A stretch of 64,000 bases of DNA from Archangium gephyra (GCA_003243425.1 QFQP01000014.1:90562-154561); one strand, 5' to 3'. Positions 26,705 to 35,122 are shown, counted from the first letter of the stretch. Notes: generated by a model not told the origin, from the letters alone. Translations and numbers: made by a program.

Positions 26705-27215
26705 AGCGCGATCTTCTGATAGCCGACAGGACTGTCTGGAACAGACCAGTACTAATCCCACCGGGGTGCAGTTCGACCGCTGCGAGTCGTACGGTTGCGC
26801 CCGGCGTTTCGTCAAAGACGGTGAGGCATGTCAACCAGTTCATATTTCTGATTTTCGAGCGAATGCTGAATTCATGATCTTTTGCGATGTCAGACAATAC
26901 ACGATTTGAATCGACATGTGCTGTTTTGAAGAGCGGAGGTCTGTTGCTGACAATCAGGCTCACGCGTGTCGGCGCTCCGTTCTTATTTGTGTCGCCGCTC
27001 GGTGAATCCGAAGTATCTGACTTGTCAGGTTGTTGGCGTTGATCCGAGCGCCGTTGTAGATGTCGGCTGTCACTCCGGTAGACCATTTCCGAAAGGTGTA
27101 GCCGCGGAAGAGCCCGTTGGAGTCGGTCGTTCGAAACACACCGGCATGAGAACGGGAACGCCGGTCCAGTGAATTCGAAGATAGAACATCGACTTCGCTG
27201 CTAGTTTGCCAAGGC
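26705..27215. other. 511-bp gap with lower G+C and no supported gene
   Basis: No start-to-stop frame here looks like protein in codon usage. The stretch 26830-27210 is visibly more A/T-rich than its surroundings, with runs such as TTCATATTTCTGATTTT. The minus strand from about 27160 to 26960 reads as plausible protein (RTTDSNGLFRGYTF, then DIYNGARINANNLTSQILRI) without a credible start, so it could be the remnant of a displaced gene. The last ~20 bp hold a TGC-TAGTTT box (27199-27207) before the next ATG. Confidence 0.4.
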
Positions 27216-29702
27216 ATGCGGGAGACAGTCGAACAGTGGTTCTGGTCGTCGCCGATTCCGACATTCGAGACGACACAGCTCTGGGTCGTCGTCGGCTCGC
27301 TCGTGTTGGCGTGGGGCCTTTCGGTCGCCTGGTCGAAGCGCGTTCCTATGCTCGCTTTCGTGCCTCCGGCCGTCCTGGGTCTGCTGGCGATTACCCGGGC
27401 GTTGCAGTCGGCGTGGCTCGCTGACGACGCGTACATCACGTTCCGTTATTCGGCGAACTGGGCACGTGGTCTTGGGCCCGTGTGGAACGCAGGTGACCGC
27501 GTCGAGGGCTACACCAACCCGTTGTGGATGGCGGTGCTGGCGCTCGGAGAATTCCTCGGAGTTCCCGCGCCGTGGTTCGCGCCTGCGCTGAATCTCATCG
27601 TTCTATTTTCGTTCATCGCGTGTTTGTGGTGGGGCCTCCGGAAGGCCTTCCCGAATTCCGATGTCGTGCCGGTATTGCCGGGCGTACTGGCGCTCTCGCC
27701 GGCCGTTCGTGAGTTCGGGACTTCAGGTCTCGAAACGTTGCCAGCGTCGACCGCGGTCACCTTCGCGGCGCTGAGTTTGTTGTTGGGAATGAGGCCACGC
27801 GCTGCCGGAGCGTTGGTCTGCATCGCGGCGATGTTGCGACCGGATCACGCGTTGTTCTTCGCGCCGCTCGGCTTCGCGGTGGTCTCGACGGGCACGCTTC
27901 GTGAGCGTTTCCGTGCTGCATCCGAGTTGGTAATTCCAGCCATTGTCTTTGCTGCGTTCTGGATACTGCGTTGGCGTTGGTACGGCGATTTCTATCCGAA
28001 TACCTATTACGCGAAGTCAGCGTCGATTCCGTATTGGGTGCAGGGAAGCATCTACGTCGCCGAATTCGTCTCTGCGACGCGCGTGTGGTGGCCGGTCGTT
28101 TTCGCGCCGCTGGCGGCGTTGGCGCTGTGGTTCGGTTCGCGTTCGTCGAAGAGCCTCACACCAGTCACGGCCACAGTGCCGTCGCGGTCGCCGTTTTTCG
28201 TCTTCAGCATTTTCGGTGGGCTCGTCTGGTTGCTGTACGTGGCGCGCGTGGGTGGCGACTTCATGGAGTTCCGCTTCGCTCTCACGTCTCTGCCTCTGCT
28301 GGGCCTGGCCGGTGAAGTCCTCGTCTGGAGCCAGTGGCGCGCTCCGTTTGCGGCGCGGCTGGCGGCAGCATTCGTCGTGTTGTTGCCGCTCGCGCAGGAC
28401 AGGGGCTTCGTGCTTCCGATGCAGAAGCTCGAACACATCGCACTCGAGTCGTCGTTCTACCCGGTGAAGACGTGGAACCCGCTGGTGGTCGACAGCGGCA
28501 TGTTTCGTCAGGCGATCGGGCTGGCGGCCGCGAAACCTCCGAACGAGATGCTGGCGCTCGGCTGTGTCGGCATGGTCGGCTATTACAACCTCGACCTCCC
28601 GATCTTCGACACGTACGGCAAAGCGAGCCGTGAAGTCGCCCACCGCCCGGTCCTGAAGCGCGGTCGTCCTGGTCACGAGAAGACCGCCACGCGTGAAGAT
28701 CTCCGCAAGGCCGGCGTGGTCTGGTCCGTCGATCCGGTGTGGAGCGCTTTCAACAACGACACCCGCGTTTCCTACAAAGACGGCCAAGCGTGGTTGGTGC
28801 GCCTCGAACCGTCGATGTTGGAGTGGGCGCGCTCGCAGGGGCGCAACGTCGACCCGAAGCGCATGCTGAATCAGGTCATCGACGCGACCACGGCTGCCGA
28901 ACGCCTCGATGAGCTCGAGATTCTCTTCGAGCGTGATTCCGCGCTGCTCGACGCGCATCTGGCTTCACTCGGAATCATTTCTCCGAGGGCCTTCACGTGT
29001 GACGAACTCCGCACGCATTGTGAGTCCAGCATCGACTGCAAAGACGAGGTGCTCGAGTTGAACGGCGATGCGTCGTGCAGGTTGGGTGCGTCGCGTTCAT
29101 CGTGGTGCGATGGGAAGACGAAGTTCGCCGTCACGTGTGATTCCACGGTGCGCGCCCACTGGTTGGTCTCCAGGACTCCAGCCGACGTCGCGACCCGCCT
29201 GGCCTCGGCCCGTCCGCGAGGCGCGCGTGCCATTGCGAATGCCGTTCGTGCAGTGCTCGAGCCTTCCTTGCTGGTCGATTTCGAAGGTCCGTTGCCCGCT
29301 TCGGTGAAGGTGTCCGGCGACGCCATGACGGTGACGAACGGCGGCGTGTCGGGACAGCTCGAGGTTCGTGGGCATCGTGGCGCGTCGTTGCTCAACACCT
29401 ACGCGAAGGGCGACGGCGCACGTGGCGAGCTGACGCTCTCGGCGCAACTCGACGGATCGAGCGAGCATGTGGTGTCGCTGCTCATTGGTGGGGGCAGAGA
29501 CTGTAGCCGGGAGTTCGTGGAATTGACGGTCGACGGCACGTCGTTCGGTAAGGCCTGTGGCGCGCAAGACGAGGTGCTGCGTCAGCATGCGTGGCTAGTG
29601 CCGCCCAACGCTCGCGAGGTCACACTCAAGGTCGTCGACGCCTCTCCCGACGGGTGGGGCCATGTGCTGATCGACGACATCGGCGTGTGGCGCCTGCCCT
29701 GA
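27216..29702 (+). CDS. AftB-like GT-C membrane glycosyltransferase with periplasmic C-terminal domain
   Basis: 828 aa. The N-terminal ~430 residues are polytopic. The first loop, LADDAYITFRYSANWARGLG followed by PVWNAGDRVEGYTNPLW, closely fits the DD...RY...G.G.V.N.GERVEGYTSPLW pattern of terminal arabinofuranosyltransferase AftB and related GT-C proteins. The segment LPIFDTYGKASREVAHRP matches another conserved AftB-type stretch. Residues ~440-828 are soluble, with six or more cysteines (CDELRTHCESSIDCKD) and a beta-rich end, presumably periplasmic. Mycobacterial AftB uses decaprenyl-phosphoryl-arabinose; donor and acceptor are unknown here. Base composition is lower in G+C than neighbouring genes, suggesting transfer. 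ATG 27216 has no Shine-Dalgarno. Confidence 0.72.
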   Translation: MRETVEQWFWSSPIPTFETTQLWVVVGSLVLAWGLSVAWSKRVPMLAFVPPAVLGLLAITRALQSAWLADDAYITFRYSANWARGLGPVWNAGDRVEGYTNPLWMAVLALGEFLGVPAPWFAPALNLIVLFSFIACLWWGLRKAFPNSDVVPVLPGVLALSPAVREFGTSGLETLPASTAVTFAALSLLLGMRPRAAGALVCIAAMLRPDHALFFAPLGFAVVSTGTLRERFRAASELVIPAIVFAAFWILRWRWYGDFYPNTYYAKSASIPYWVQGSIYVAEFVSATRVWWPVVFAPLAALALWFGSRSSKSLTPVTATVPSRSPFFVFSIFGGLVWLLYVARVGGDFMEFRFALTSLPLLGLAGEVLVWSQWRAPFAARLAAAFVVLLPLAQDRGFVLPMQKLEHIALESSFYPVKTWNPLVVDSGMFRQAIGLAAAKPPNEMLALGCVGMVGYYNLDLPIFDTYGKASREVAHRPVLKRGRPGHEKTATREDLRKAGVVWSVDPVWSAFNNDTRVSYKDGQAWLVRLEPSMLEWARSQGRNVDPKRMLNQVIDATTAAERLDELEILFERDSALLDAHLASLGIISPRAFTCDELRTHCESSIDCKDEVLELNGDASCRLGASRSSWCDGKTKFAVTCDSTVRAHWLVSRTPADVATRLASARPRGARAIANAVRAVLEPSLLVDFEGPLPASVKVSGDAMTVTNGGVSGQLEVRGHRGASLLNTYAKGDGARGELTLSAQLDGSSEHVVSLLIGGGRDCSREFVELTVDGTSFGKACGAQDEVLRQHAWLVPPNAREVTLKVVDASPDGWGHVLIDDIGVWRLP

Positions 29703-29769
29703 CGTCCCGGCGATGGGCTTGATTTAACGTCTGCGACTCTTTAGGCCTGCCTCAAGGAGAAGTTCCCAA

Positions 29770-30336
29770 ATGTCCGTCAACATTCAGCTCGAGTGGACGC
29801 CGAACCCCAGCACCCTCAAGTACGTGCTCGACACCTCGCTGCTGCCGCGCGGTGCGATGAACTTCACGTCGAAGGAAGTGGCCAACGAGAAGTCGCCGCT
29901 CGCGCAGAAGCTCTTCGACATCAAGGGTGTGACCGGCGTGATGCTCGGCACCAACTTCGTCACCGTCACCAAGGGTGACGAAGGCGAGTGGGACGAGCTC
30001 AACGACGGCGTGATGCTCACGCTCGACAAGCACCTGACCGACGGCGACGTGGTCGTGAAGCCGGAGGTGCTCGAGGCCTGGCAGGCGGCCGCGGCGGCCG
30101 GCGGCGGCGGCGCCGTCGAGCAGCGCATTCGCGAGATCCTCGACCTCGAGATCCGCCCCGCGGTGGCGATGGACGGCGGCGACATCACGCTCGATCGCGT
30201 CGAGAACAACACCGTGTACCTGCACATGCAGGGCAGCTGCGCCGGTTGCCCGTCGTCGACGGCGACCTTGCGCATGGGCATCGAGACGCGCATCAAGGAA
30301 GCGATTCCTGAGATCGTCGAAGTCGTCGCGGTCTGA
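29770..30336 (+). CDS. Nfu/NifU-like iron-sulfur cluster scaffold or carrier protein
   Basis: 188 aa. The N-terminal ~90 residues are an Nfu_N domain (LEWTPNPSTLKYVLD, GTNFVTVTKGDEGEWDEL). After an Ala/Gly linker (~105-115) comes the NifU C-terminal domain, with RPAVAMDGGDITLDRV and the cluster-ligating CAGC motif (Cys157, Cys160). It binds a 4Fe-4S cluster at the dimer interface and delivers it to target apoproteins. Shine-Dalgarno AAGGAGAA lies ~8 bp before ATG 29770. Its stop overlaps the next ATG (TGATG), so it heads an operon with two methyltransferases. Confidence 0.92.
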   Translation: MSVNIQLEWTPNPSTLKYVLDTSLLPRGAMNFTSKEVANEKSPLAQKLFDIKGVTGVMLGTNFVTVTKGDEGEWDELNDGVMLTLDKHLTDGDVVVKPEVLEAWQAAAAAGGGGAVEQRIREILDLEIRPAVAMDGGDITLDRVENNTVYLHMQGSCAGCPSSTATLRMGIETRIKEAIPEIVEVVAV

Positions 30337-31175
30337 TGTCGAAGGCGCGTGAAGCGGTCGCGGCGAAGAACGTTCGTCGCGAGCTGCTCGAGAACCAGAG
30401 CATCGAGCTGTTGAAGACGCTGCACCTCGTCACCCGTGACGGGCAGCTCAATGCGGACGCGCGCCGAAAGCTGAAGCAGGTCAATCACTTCGTCGGTCTG
30501 CTGCAGCCCGCGCTCGATGACGCCCAGGCCCGCTTCGAAGCGCCGGTGGTGGTCGACGTCGGCAGCGGCAATGCGTACCTCGGCTTCGTTCTCTACGAAT
30601 TGTTCATGAAGGACCGTGCGGCCGGCGAAGTGCTCAACGTCGAGTCGCGGCCGGAGCTGTCGTCGAAGGGCACCGAGCGCGCGAAGTTGCTGGGGTTCGA
30701 CCGCATGCGGTTCTCGACTGCGCACATCGACCAGGCCGAGTACCCGGAGCGCATTCACGTGCTCACCGCCCTTCACGCGTGTGACACCGCCACCGACGAC
30801 GCGATGGCGATCGCGCTCAAGCACAAGGCTGAACACATCGCGCTGGTGCCGTGTTGTCAGGCCGAGGTCGCGCAGCAGCTCAAAGACGCGCGGCCCAGGG
30901 TCGATTCAGCGATGCAGGCGCTGTTTTCGCACCCCTGGCACCGGCGTGAATTCGGCTCTCACCTCACCAACGTCATTCGCGCGCTGGTGCTCGAAGCGCA
31001 CGGCTACCAGGTCACCGTCACCGAGCTCGCGGGGTGGGAACACTCGCTCAAGAACGAGCTCATTCTCGCGCGCCGGGTGCAGAGCTCGAACGGCATCGCG
31101 AAGAAGCGGCTGCAGGCGTTGCTCGAGACCACCGGCGTCGCGCCGAAGATCGTTCGCACGCTCGGCGAGGCGTGA
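30336..31175 (+). CDS. Class I SAM-dependent methyltransferase
   Basis: 279 aa, starting at the ATG that overlaps the nfu stop by one base. Motif I is VVVDVGSGNAYLGFVLYEL (about residues 71-89). HACDTATDDAMAIAL and LVPCCQAEVAQQL match the Methyltransf_32-type family (related to GSTCD/RRNAD-like proteins), in which the conserved CCQ is thought to lie near the active site. The target is unknown; the neighbouring rRNA-type methyltransferase suggests RNA. It is co-transcribed with nfu and the next gene (separated by no bases). Confidence 0.8.
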   Translation: MSKAREAVAAKNVRRELLENQSIELLKTLHLVTRDGQLNADARRKLKQVNHFVGLLQPALDDAQARFEAPVVVDVGSGNAYLGFVLYELFMKDRAAGEVLNVESRPELSSKGTERAKLLGFDRMRFSTAHIDQAEYPERIHVLTALHACDTATDDAMAIALKHKAEHIALVPCCQAEVAQQLKDARPRVDSAMQALFSHPWHRREFGSHLTNVIRALVLEAHGYQVTVTELAGWEHSLKNELILARRVQSSNGIAKKRLQALLETTGVAPKIVRTLGEA

Positions 31176-32165
31176 ATGTCGTCACTGTTCGTCGGTTGCA
31201 CACCGGGTCTCGAAGACGCGCTGGGCGAGGAACTCGCGGAGCTGGGCTACGGCGGTTCGGTCGTCAGCGGCGGTTGCGAGACCGAAGGCGACTATCGCCA
31301 CATCAACCTCTGGTCGCGCATCGCGAGCCGGGTGTTGCTGCGGGTTCGTGAGGTCAGCACCGTCGACGAGCTCAAACGCTTCCCGCTCACGCAGTACGGC
31401 TCGCAATTCGAGATCGACGCGTTCGGAGAGAACTCGTCGACGTGGGGTTCAGCGCTGCCGTCGACGGCCGGTGCGCCGAAGTTGATTCTTCGCGGCACGA
31501 AGCGCGGCTGTCAGATCAGCATCGACACCAGCGGCGAGCTGCTGCACTTCCGCGGCTACCGCCAGGAAGTCGGTCGTGCGCCGATGCGCGAGACGCTGGC
31601 CGCCGGCGTGCTGCGCCTGGCGAAGTGGAACCCTTCGGAGCCGTTGTGGGACGTGATGTGCGGCTCGGGGACGATGTTGATCGAGGCGGCTGAGTTCGCA
31701 GCGGGTCTGGCTCCGGGGCGCAATCGCTCGTTCGCTTTCGAGAAGTTTGCGACCCACGACGACGCGAAGTGGAAGGCGATGCCGCGTACGCGTGAGGCGA
31801 CGAAGGCCGACCTCTTCGGTTCGGATCTCAACGCCGGTGCGCTCGGGACGGCGCGACGAAATGCGAAGCGGGCAGGGGTCTTCGAGGCGCTCAAGCTCGA
31901 GCGGCTCGATGCCACGAAGCTTCAAGCGCGTGGTGAGCGCGGCCTCGTCATCGCCAACCTTCCGTACGGCAAGCGTGTCGGTGAGCGTGACGAGCTCGGC
32001 AGGTTGTACCGTGCGCTCGGTCAGTCCCTGACGGCCGCGTGCAAGGGCTGGTACTTCGCGTTGCTGCTGGAAGAAGGTGCGGAGCACCTCGGGCTGAACA
32101 TCGAAGAGCGCCATCGCGTCGGCAACGGCGGGCTCGACTGCGAAGTCGTCCTGGGTCAGCTCTGA
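31176..32165 (+). CDS. RlmL/TrmN-type N2-methylguanine RNA methyltransferase
   Basis: 329 aa. The N-terminus (LFVGCTPGLEDALGEELAEL) is the ferredoxin-like start seen in THUMP-containing rRNA and tRNA methyltransferases. The middle has FRGYRQEVGRAPMRETLAAG, the SAM motif WDVMCGSGTMLIEAAEFAAG, and the catalytic NLPYG (residues 261-265) in place of NPPYG. These features fit UPF0020-family enzymes that make m2G in 23S rRNA or tRNA. The THUMP part appears short. It is the last gene of the nfu operon; its end overlaps the convergent gene by 10 bp. Confidence 0.88.
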   Translation: MSSLFVGCTPGLEDALGEELAELGYGGSVVSGGCETEGDYRHINLWSRIASRVLLRVREVSTVDELKRFPLTQYGSQFEIDAFGENSSTWGSALPSTAGAPKLILRGTKRGCQISIDTSGELLHFRGYRQEVGRAPMRETLAAGVLRLAKWNPSEPLWDVMCGSGTMLIEAAEFAAGLAPGRNRSFAFEKFATHDDAKWKAMPRTREATKADLFGSDLNAGALGTARRNAKRAGVFEALKLERLDATKLQARGERGLVIANLPYGKRVGERDELGRLYRALGQSLTAACKGWYFALLLEEGAEHLGLNIEERHRVGNGGLDCEVVLGQL

Positions 32166-33040
32166 CGCGGCGGTGGTTCGCCGCTCCACCGCATCGGCTC
32201 GAGCGGAAGGTCTGCATCCCGGTGCAGCATCACGAATGCCACCAGGAGCACCGCTGCGTTGACCACGTCGGTGGCGAAACGCGTGAGCAGTTCATTGACG
32301 AGTTCCATGGGGAAGCGGGGCAGCTGCGCTTCTTCGTCGACGATCGCGACGATGCCGAGGGGCACGATCACCGCGACAATGGTCGCACCGCACATCAACC
32401 CCACGCCCAGCACAGGCCAGAAGCGGCCCTTCACCAGCCGCCGCGACGCTTCCAGCGGGTCGACGTTGCGCGTTCTCAGGGCAGCGGTGCCTGCGAAGAT
32501 CAGCATCACGGCCTGCCAGACGCCCGGCACCAACAGCGCCAGAGCGAACAGCAGAATCCACAAGCCCGAGCGGAAGCGTGCGCCGAAGAACCGCGGCCAG
32601 TTCATCGCGCCTTCGCTCAGTGCGCGGCCGATGCCGATGACCCGACCTTCGGAGCGGGCGATCAACACCGCCAACATCGCCTGTGTGCCGATGGCGCCGA
32701 AGATGAAGTTGTAGAGGTTGTCGACGCGGTTGGCGGCGCTGATCGATTTCAGGTCGTCGCCATCGGGTACCAGGGCGGTCTGCATCAACGCGGCGGGAAC
32801 CGAGAAGACGAACACCAGCACCAGCAGCTTCGGAAGATCCGCGAGGATCAATTTGAAGGCGAGCTGCGCCGCTGCCAGATGGTCGAGACGACGGTTGAGG
32901 CCGTACGGATCGTTGGCGAGCGGCGCGCACTCCGCGCAGAACGAGCCGTCAGGCATGCACGACGCACACGCGAAGCGACCGCACCGCTTGCACGCGCCCG
33001 CAGCGTCGACGTCGAAATGCAGCGCACACCGAGCAGTCAT
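32156..33040 (-). CDS. Membrane protein with N-terminal zinc-binding (B-box-like) Cys/His cluster
   Basis: 294 aa from ATG 33040. Residues ~5-40 hold a compact Cys/His cluster (CALHF, CKRCGRFACASC, FCAEC), a B-box/zinc-ribbon-like module frequent in myxobacterial membrane proteins. Residues ~60-280 contain about six hydrophobic segments. No catalytic motif was recognised; the general pattern resembles proteins annotated only as rhomboid-less or DUF4013-like membrane proteins, so no function is assigned. The start overlaps the stop of the upstream methyltransferase gene (ATGA), so the two are coupled. Confidence 0.7.
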   Translation of the reverse strand: MTARCALHFDVDAAGACKRCGRFACASCMPDGSFCAECAPLANDPYGLNRRLDHLAAAQLAFKLILADLPKLLVLVFVFSVPAALMQTALVPDGDDLKSISAANRVDNLYNFIFGAIGTQAMLAVLIARSEGRVIGIGRALSEGAMNWPRFFGARFRSGLWILLFALALLVPGVWQAVMLIFAGTAALRTRNVDPLEASRRLVKGRFWPVLGVGLMCGATIVAVIVPLGIVAIVDEEAQLPRFPMELVNELLTRFATDVVNAAVLLVAFVMLHRDADLPLEPMRWSGEPPPRQS

Positions 33041-33786
33041 CGTCGTGTTCCCCTGAACCAGGTGCCGCGGCCCAGACCCGCGGAGTGTTGGTACTCGCCC
33101 CAGCTCCATTCCCAGCCGGGCAGCTCGGCGACCATCGCGTACAGCTCTGAGGGCGTGTGAATACGCAGCGCGCTCACCGTGCCGTCCCACACCGAAGCGG
33201 CCAGCGAGGCGGGGAGCAGCGCGGTGGCGAGCAGGCGACGCTTCGGCGCGAGGATCGGCGTGGACAGCAACGACGCGAGGCCGACCGGTCCCATCGCCGC
33301 GAACGAGAGCGGATTGCGCACCAGGCCCTCGGCGATGAACACCCCGGGCGAATTCCCCGCGCACAGCCCGCGCAACACGTCACGCGCCAGCGGCGGGGGA
33401 AAGTGGTGCAACGCGTTGACGAGGAGCCGCACACGGTCTTCTCCGAGCGACGGCGGAATGTTCGTCGCGTCGATCGGCTCCGAGATGAAGCGCAGACCGG
33501 CTGACTTCCATGCGTCGACCTGCGGGTAGAGATCGCTGAGCAGGAAGTCGACGTCAGGAAGTGCGCTCGACAAGACGGCCGCCGGGCCACCCGCCCCCGC
33601 GCACAGATCCAACACCGCGTTCGTTTCAGCGCGTCGGAGGCATTCGCGGAGCGGCGCCACAATGCCGTCGAGCAGCCCGCCCCAGCGAATGGCGCGGCTC
33701 AGTGAATCGACGAGCGTGTCGCGGACGATCGATGGCGCCCAGCGCGCGTCGTTGAATTCGAAGAGTTGAAGGCGAGGGAGCGGCAC
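33037..33786 (-). CDS. Class I SAM-dependent methyltransferase
   Basis: 249 aa. SAM motif I is AVLDLCAGAGGPAAVLSSAL (about residues 57-76), followed by the acidic motif II in FLLSDLYPQVDAW and the VNALHHFPPPLARDVLRG post-motif typical of small-molecule methyltransferases. The end (GWEWSWGEYQHSAGLGRG) is Trp-rich. The substrate is unknown. It overlaps the following minus-strand membrane-protein gene by ATGA. I take ATG 33786 as the start; 12 bp separate it from the small operon upstream, which is on the same strand and may read through. Confidence 0.82.
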   Translation of the reverse strand: MPLPRLQLFEFNDARWAPSIVRDTLVDSLSRAIRWGGLLDGIVAPLRECLRRAETNAVLDLCAGAGGPAAVLSSALPDVDFLLSDLYPQVDAWKSAGLRFISEPIDATNIPPSLGEDRVRLLVNALHHFPPPLARDVLRGLCAGNSPGVFIAEGLVRNPLSFAAMGPVGLASLLSTPILAPKRRLLATALLPASLAASVWDGTVSALRIHTPSELYAMVAELPGWEWSWGEYQHSAGLGRGTWFRGTRR

Positions 33787-33798
33787 GCCTTCAGCACT

Positions 33799-33963
33799 TC
33801 AGTCCATCGGGTGCAGCTTCTTGAGCGCGGCGATGACCTTCTCGCGCGCCAGGGGGGCACGCGCCTTCGGCTGCTGGGGCGGCGGCACCGGCTTGCGACC
33901 CTCGGCGCTCTGCTTCGCGCGCTCGAGGACCTCGGTCGGGATCTTCAGACGACGCGGCTTCAC
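33799..33963 (-). CDS. Small basic, proline-rich protein; second gene of an unrecognised two-gene operon
   Basis: 54 aa from GTG 33963, which overlaps the upstream gene's stop as GTGA, so translation is coupled. The protein is strongly basic, with a helix-prone start (KIPTEVLERAKQSAEGRK), a central Pro/Gln/Lys stretch (PVPPPQQPKARAP) and a second helix (AREKVIAALKKLHPMD). No family is recognised. Size, charge, coupling and the operator-like palindrome at the operon promoter resemble a toxin-antitoxin or repressor-partner arrangement, but nothing in the sequence proves such a role. Supported by the clean overlap rather than by homology. Confidence 0.55.
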   Translation of the reverse strand: MKPRRLKIPTEVLERAKQSAEGRKPVPPPQQPKARAPLAREKVIAALKKLHPMD

Positions 33964-34238
33964 GTGTAGCGCTTCTGGGCGACGGCCCGCAGAAGCCCTC
34001 CGTGTGATTCCAGGAAGCGGCGGAATTCCGCTTCGTCGAGCCGCATCTTGGTGAGCACGCCCTTGATGAGCTCGTCGACCGGCCGCGCGTCGGCCTTCTT
34101 GAGCTCCACGGCGATCTTCAGCATCGCCACGCCGTAGAGCGGGCTGGCCGCCAATTCCTGCGGCACCGCTTCCGCAGCGTTCGACTGCGCGGTTTCCAGC
34201 GCCACGACCTGCGACTGCTTGCCCCGCGTAATTGGCAT
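33960..34238 (-). CDS. Small helical protein; first gene of an unrecognised two-gene operon
   Basis: 92 aa from ATG 34238 (a GTG three bases earlier lies at or before the predicted transcription start). The predicted fold is nearly all helix: QVVALETAQSNAAEAVPQEL, LYGVAMLKIAVELKKADARP, and VDELIKGVLTKMRLDEAEF. No HTH, catalytic or metal motif stands out and no family is recognised. The -10 box ends 6 bp before the ATG, so the message is predicted to be leaderless. The stop is coupled to the following 54-aa gene by GTGA. It is divergent from the deoxynucleoside kinase gene. Confidence 0.6.
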   Translation of the reverse strand: MPITRGKQSQVVALETAQSNAAEAVPQELAASPLYGVAMLKIAVELKKADARPVDELIKGVLTKMRLDEAEFRRFLESHGGLLRAVAQKRYT

Positions 34239-34242
34239 CACA

Positions 34243-34273
34243 TGACCATACGTGACACGTCATGTCGGGTCAA
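34243..34273 (-). promoter_or_regulatory. Palindrome-wrapped promoter of the small two-gene operon
   Basis: On the minus strand, TTGACC (34268-34273), exactly 17 bp, then TATGGT (34245-34250) make a strong sigma70-like promoter. The same 30 bp (34243-34272) form a dyad: TGACC/GGTCA outer arms, AC/GT inner pairs and a perfect central TGAC-AC-GTCA, with 11 of 14 positions paired. Upstream lie a direct repeat CTTGATC (34281-34287 and 34290-34296) and an inverted ATCAA/TTGAT. A repressor site overlapping the promoter is inferred. Confidence 0.6.
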
Positions 34274-34383
34274 TCAACGGCTTGATCTTCTTGATCCTTT
34301 TCTGAGTTTCATTGCGCGTAAAAGGCGGTTGTGGTTCTGTGCCCGACCTCCATTTCAGGCCGGAAAATCGGCCTCCGGCGCGC

Positions 34384-35031
34384 ATGAAACTGGACCACCG
34401 CTACATCGTCGTCGAGGGCCCGATTGGTGTGGGCAAGTCGTCGCTCACCAACATCGTGGCTGAGCGTTTTCAGGCCCGCCGCGTGATGGAGGTCGTCGAG
34501 GAGAACCCGTTCCTCGCCAGCTTCTATACGGACCGCAACAAGTACGCGTTCCAGACGCAGATGTTCTTTCTGCTCTCGCGCTTCAAGCAGCAGCAGGACC
34601 TCTTCCAGCAGGACCTGTTCGCGAACGTGACGGTGAGCGACTACCTGTTCGCCAAAGACCGCATCTTCGCGGCGCTCACGCTCGATGAGAACGAGCTGGC
34701 GCTGTACGAGCGCGTCTTCGGGGCGTTGGGCCCGCAGGTCACCAAGCCCGACCTCGTCATCTACCTGCAGGCGCGCATGGACGTGCTGCTGGCGCGCATC
34801 AAGAAGCGCGCGCGCGAGTTCGAACGGAAGTTCGACGTGGCCTACCTGGAAGGCCTGTGCCGCGCGTACAACGACTTCTTCTTCCACTACACCGACACGC
34901 CGTTGCTGGTGGTGAACACGTCGGACATCGACTTCGTGAACAACCCGGAGGATCTGGAAAATCTGCTCCAGGTGATCCGGCAGACGAAGAAGGGCACGGT
35001 GCATTACCAGCCGCTGCCGAGTAGGAAGTAG
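34384..35031 (+). CDS. Deoxynucleoside kinase
   Basis: 215 aa from ATG 34384. The P-loop is VEGPIGVGKSSL (residues ~9-20). Other dNK-family features are the VVEENPFLASFY region, the FFLLSRFKQQQDL helix, the SDYLFAKDRIFA motif (ERS/DRS-like catalytic segment) and a lid region rich in arginine (ARIKKRAREFERKF). It phosphorylates deoxynucleosides with ATP in the salvage pathway; base preference cannot be read from the sequence. A longer upstream start would enter the divergent promoter region and is not favoured. It is followed, after 91 bp, by panB. Confidence 0.88.
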   Translation: MKLDHRYIVVEGPIGVGKSSLTNIVAERFQARRVMEVVEENPFLASFYTDRNKYAFQTQMFFLLSRFKQQQDLFQQDLFANVTVSDYLFAKDRIFAALTLDENELALYERVFGALGPQVTKPDLVIYLQARMDVLLARIKKRAREFERKFDVAYLEGLCRAYNDFFFHYTDTPLLVVNTSDIDFVNNPEDLENLLQVIRQTKKGTVHYQPLPSRK

Positions 35032-35122
35032 GTCGCAGCACCCCTCTCTCGACCGGCGACTCGTCACCGAGCGGCGTACCGAGCACGGAGGGCCACCCCG
35101 CAGTCGAATACGGAGGTGAACC

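Noticed and set aside
26553..27086. A 177-codon minus-strand open frame over the low-G+C gap
   Set aside because: Its C-terminal third lies antisense to the CNB gene, it has no plausible ribosome-binding site and no recognisable motif; kept only as part of the gap description.
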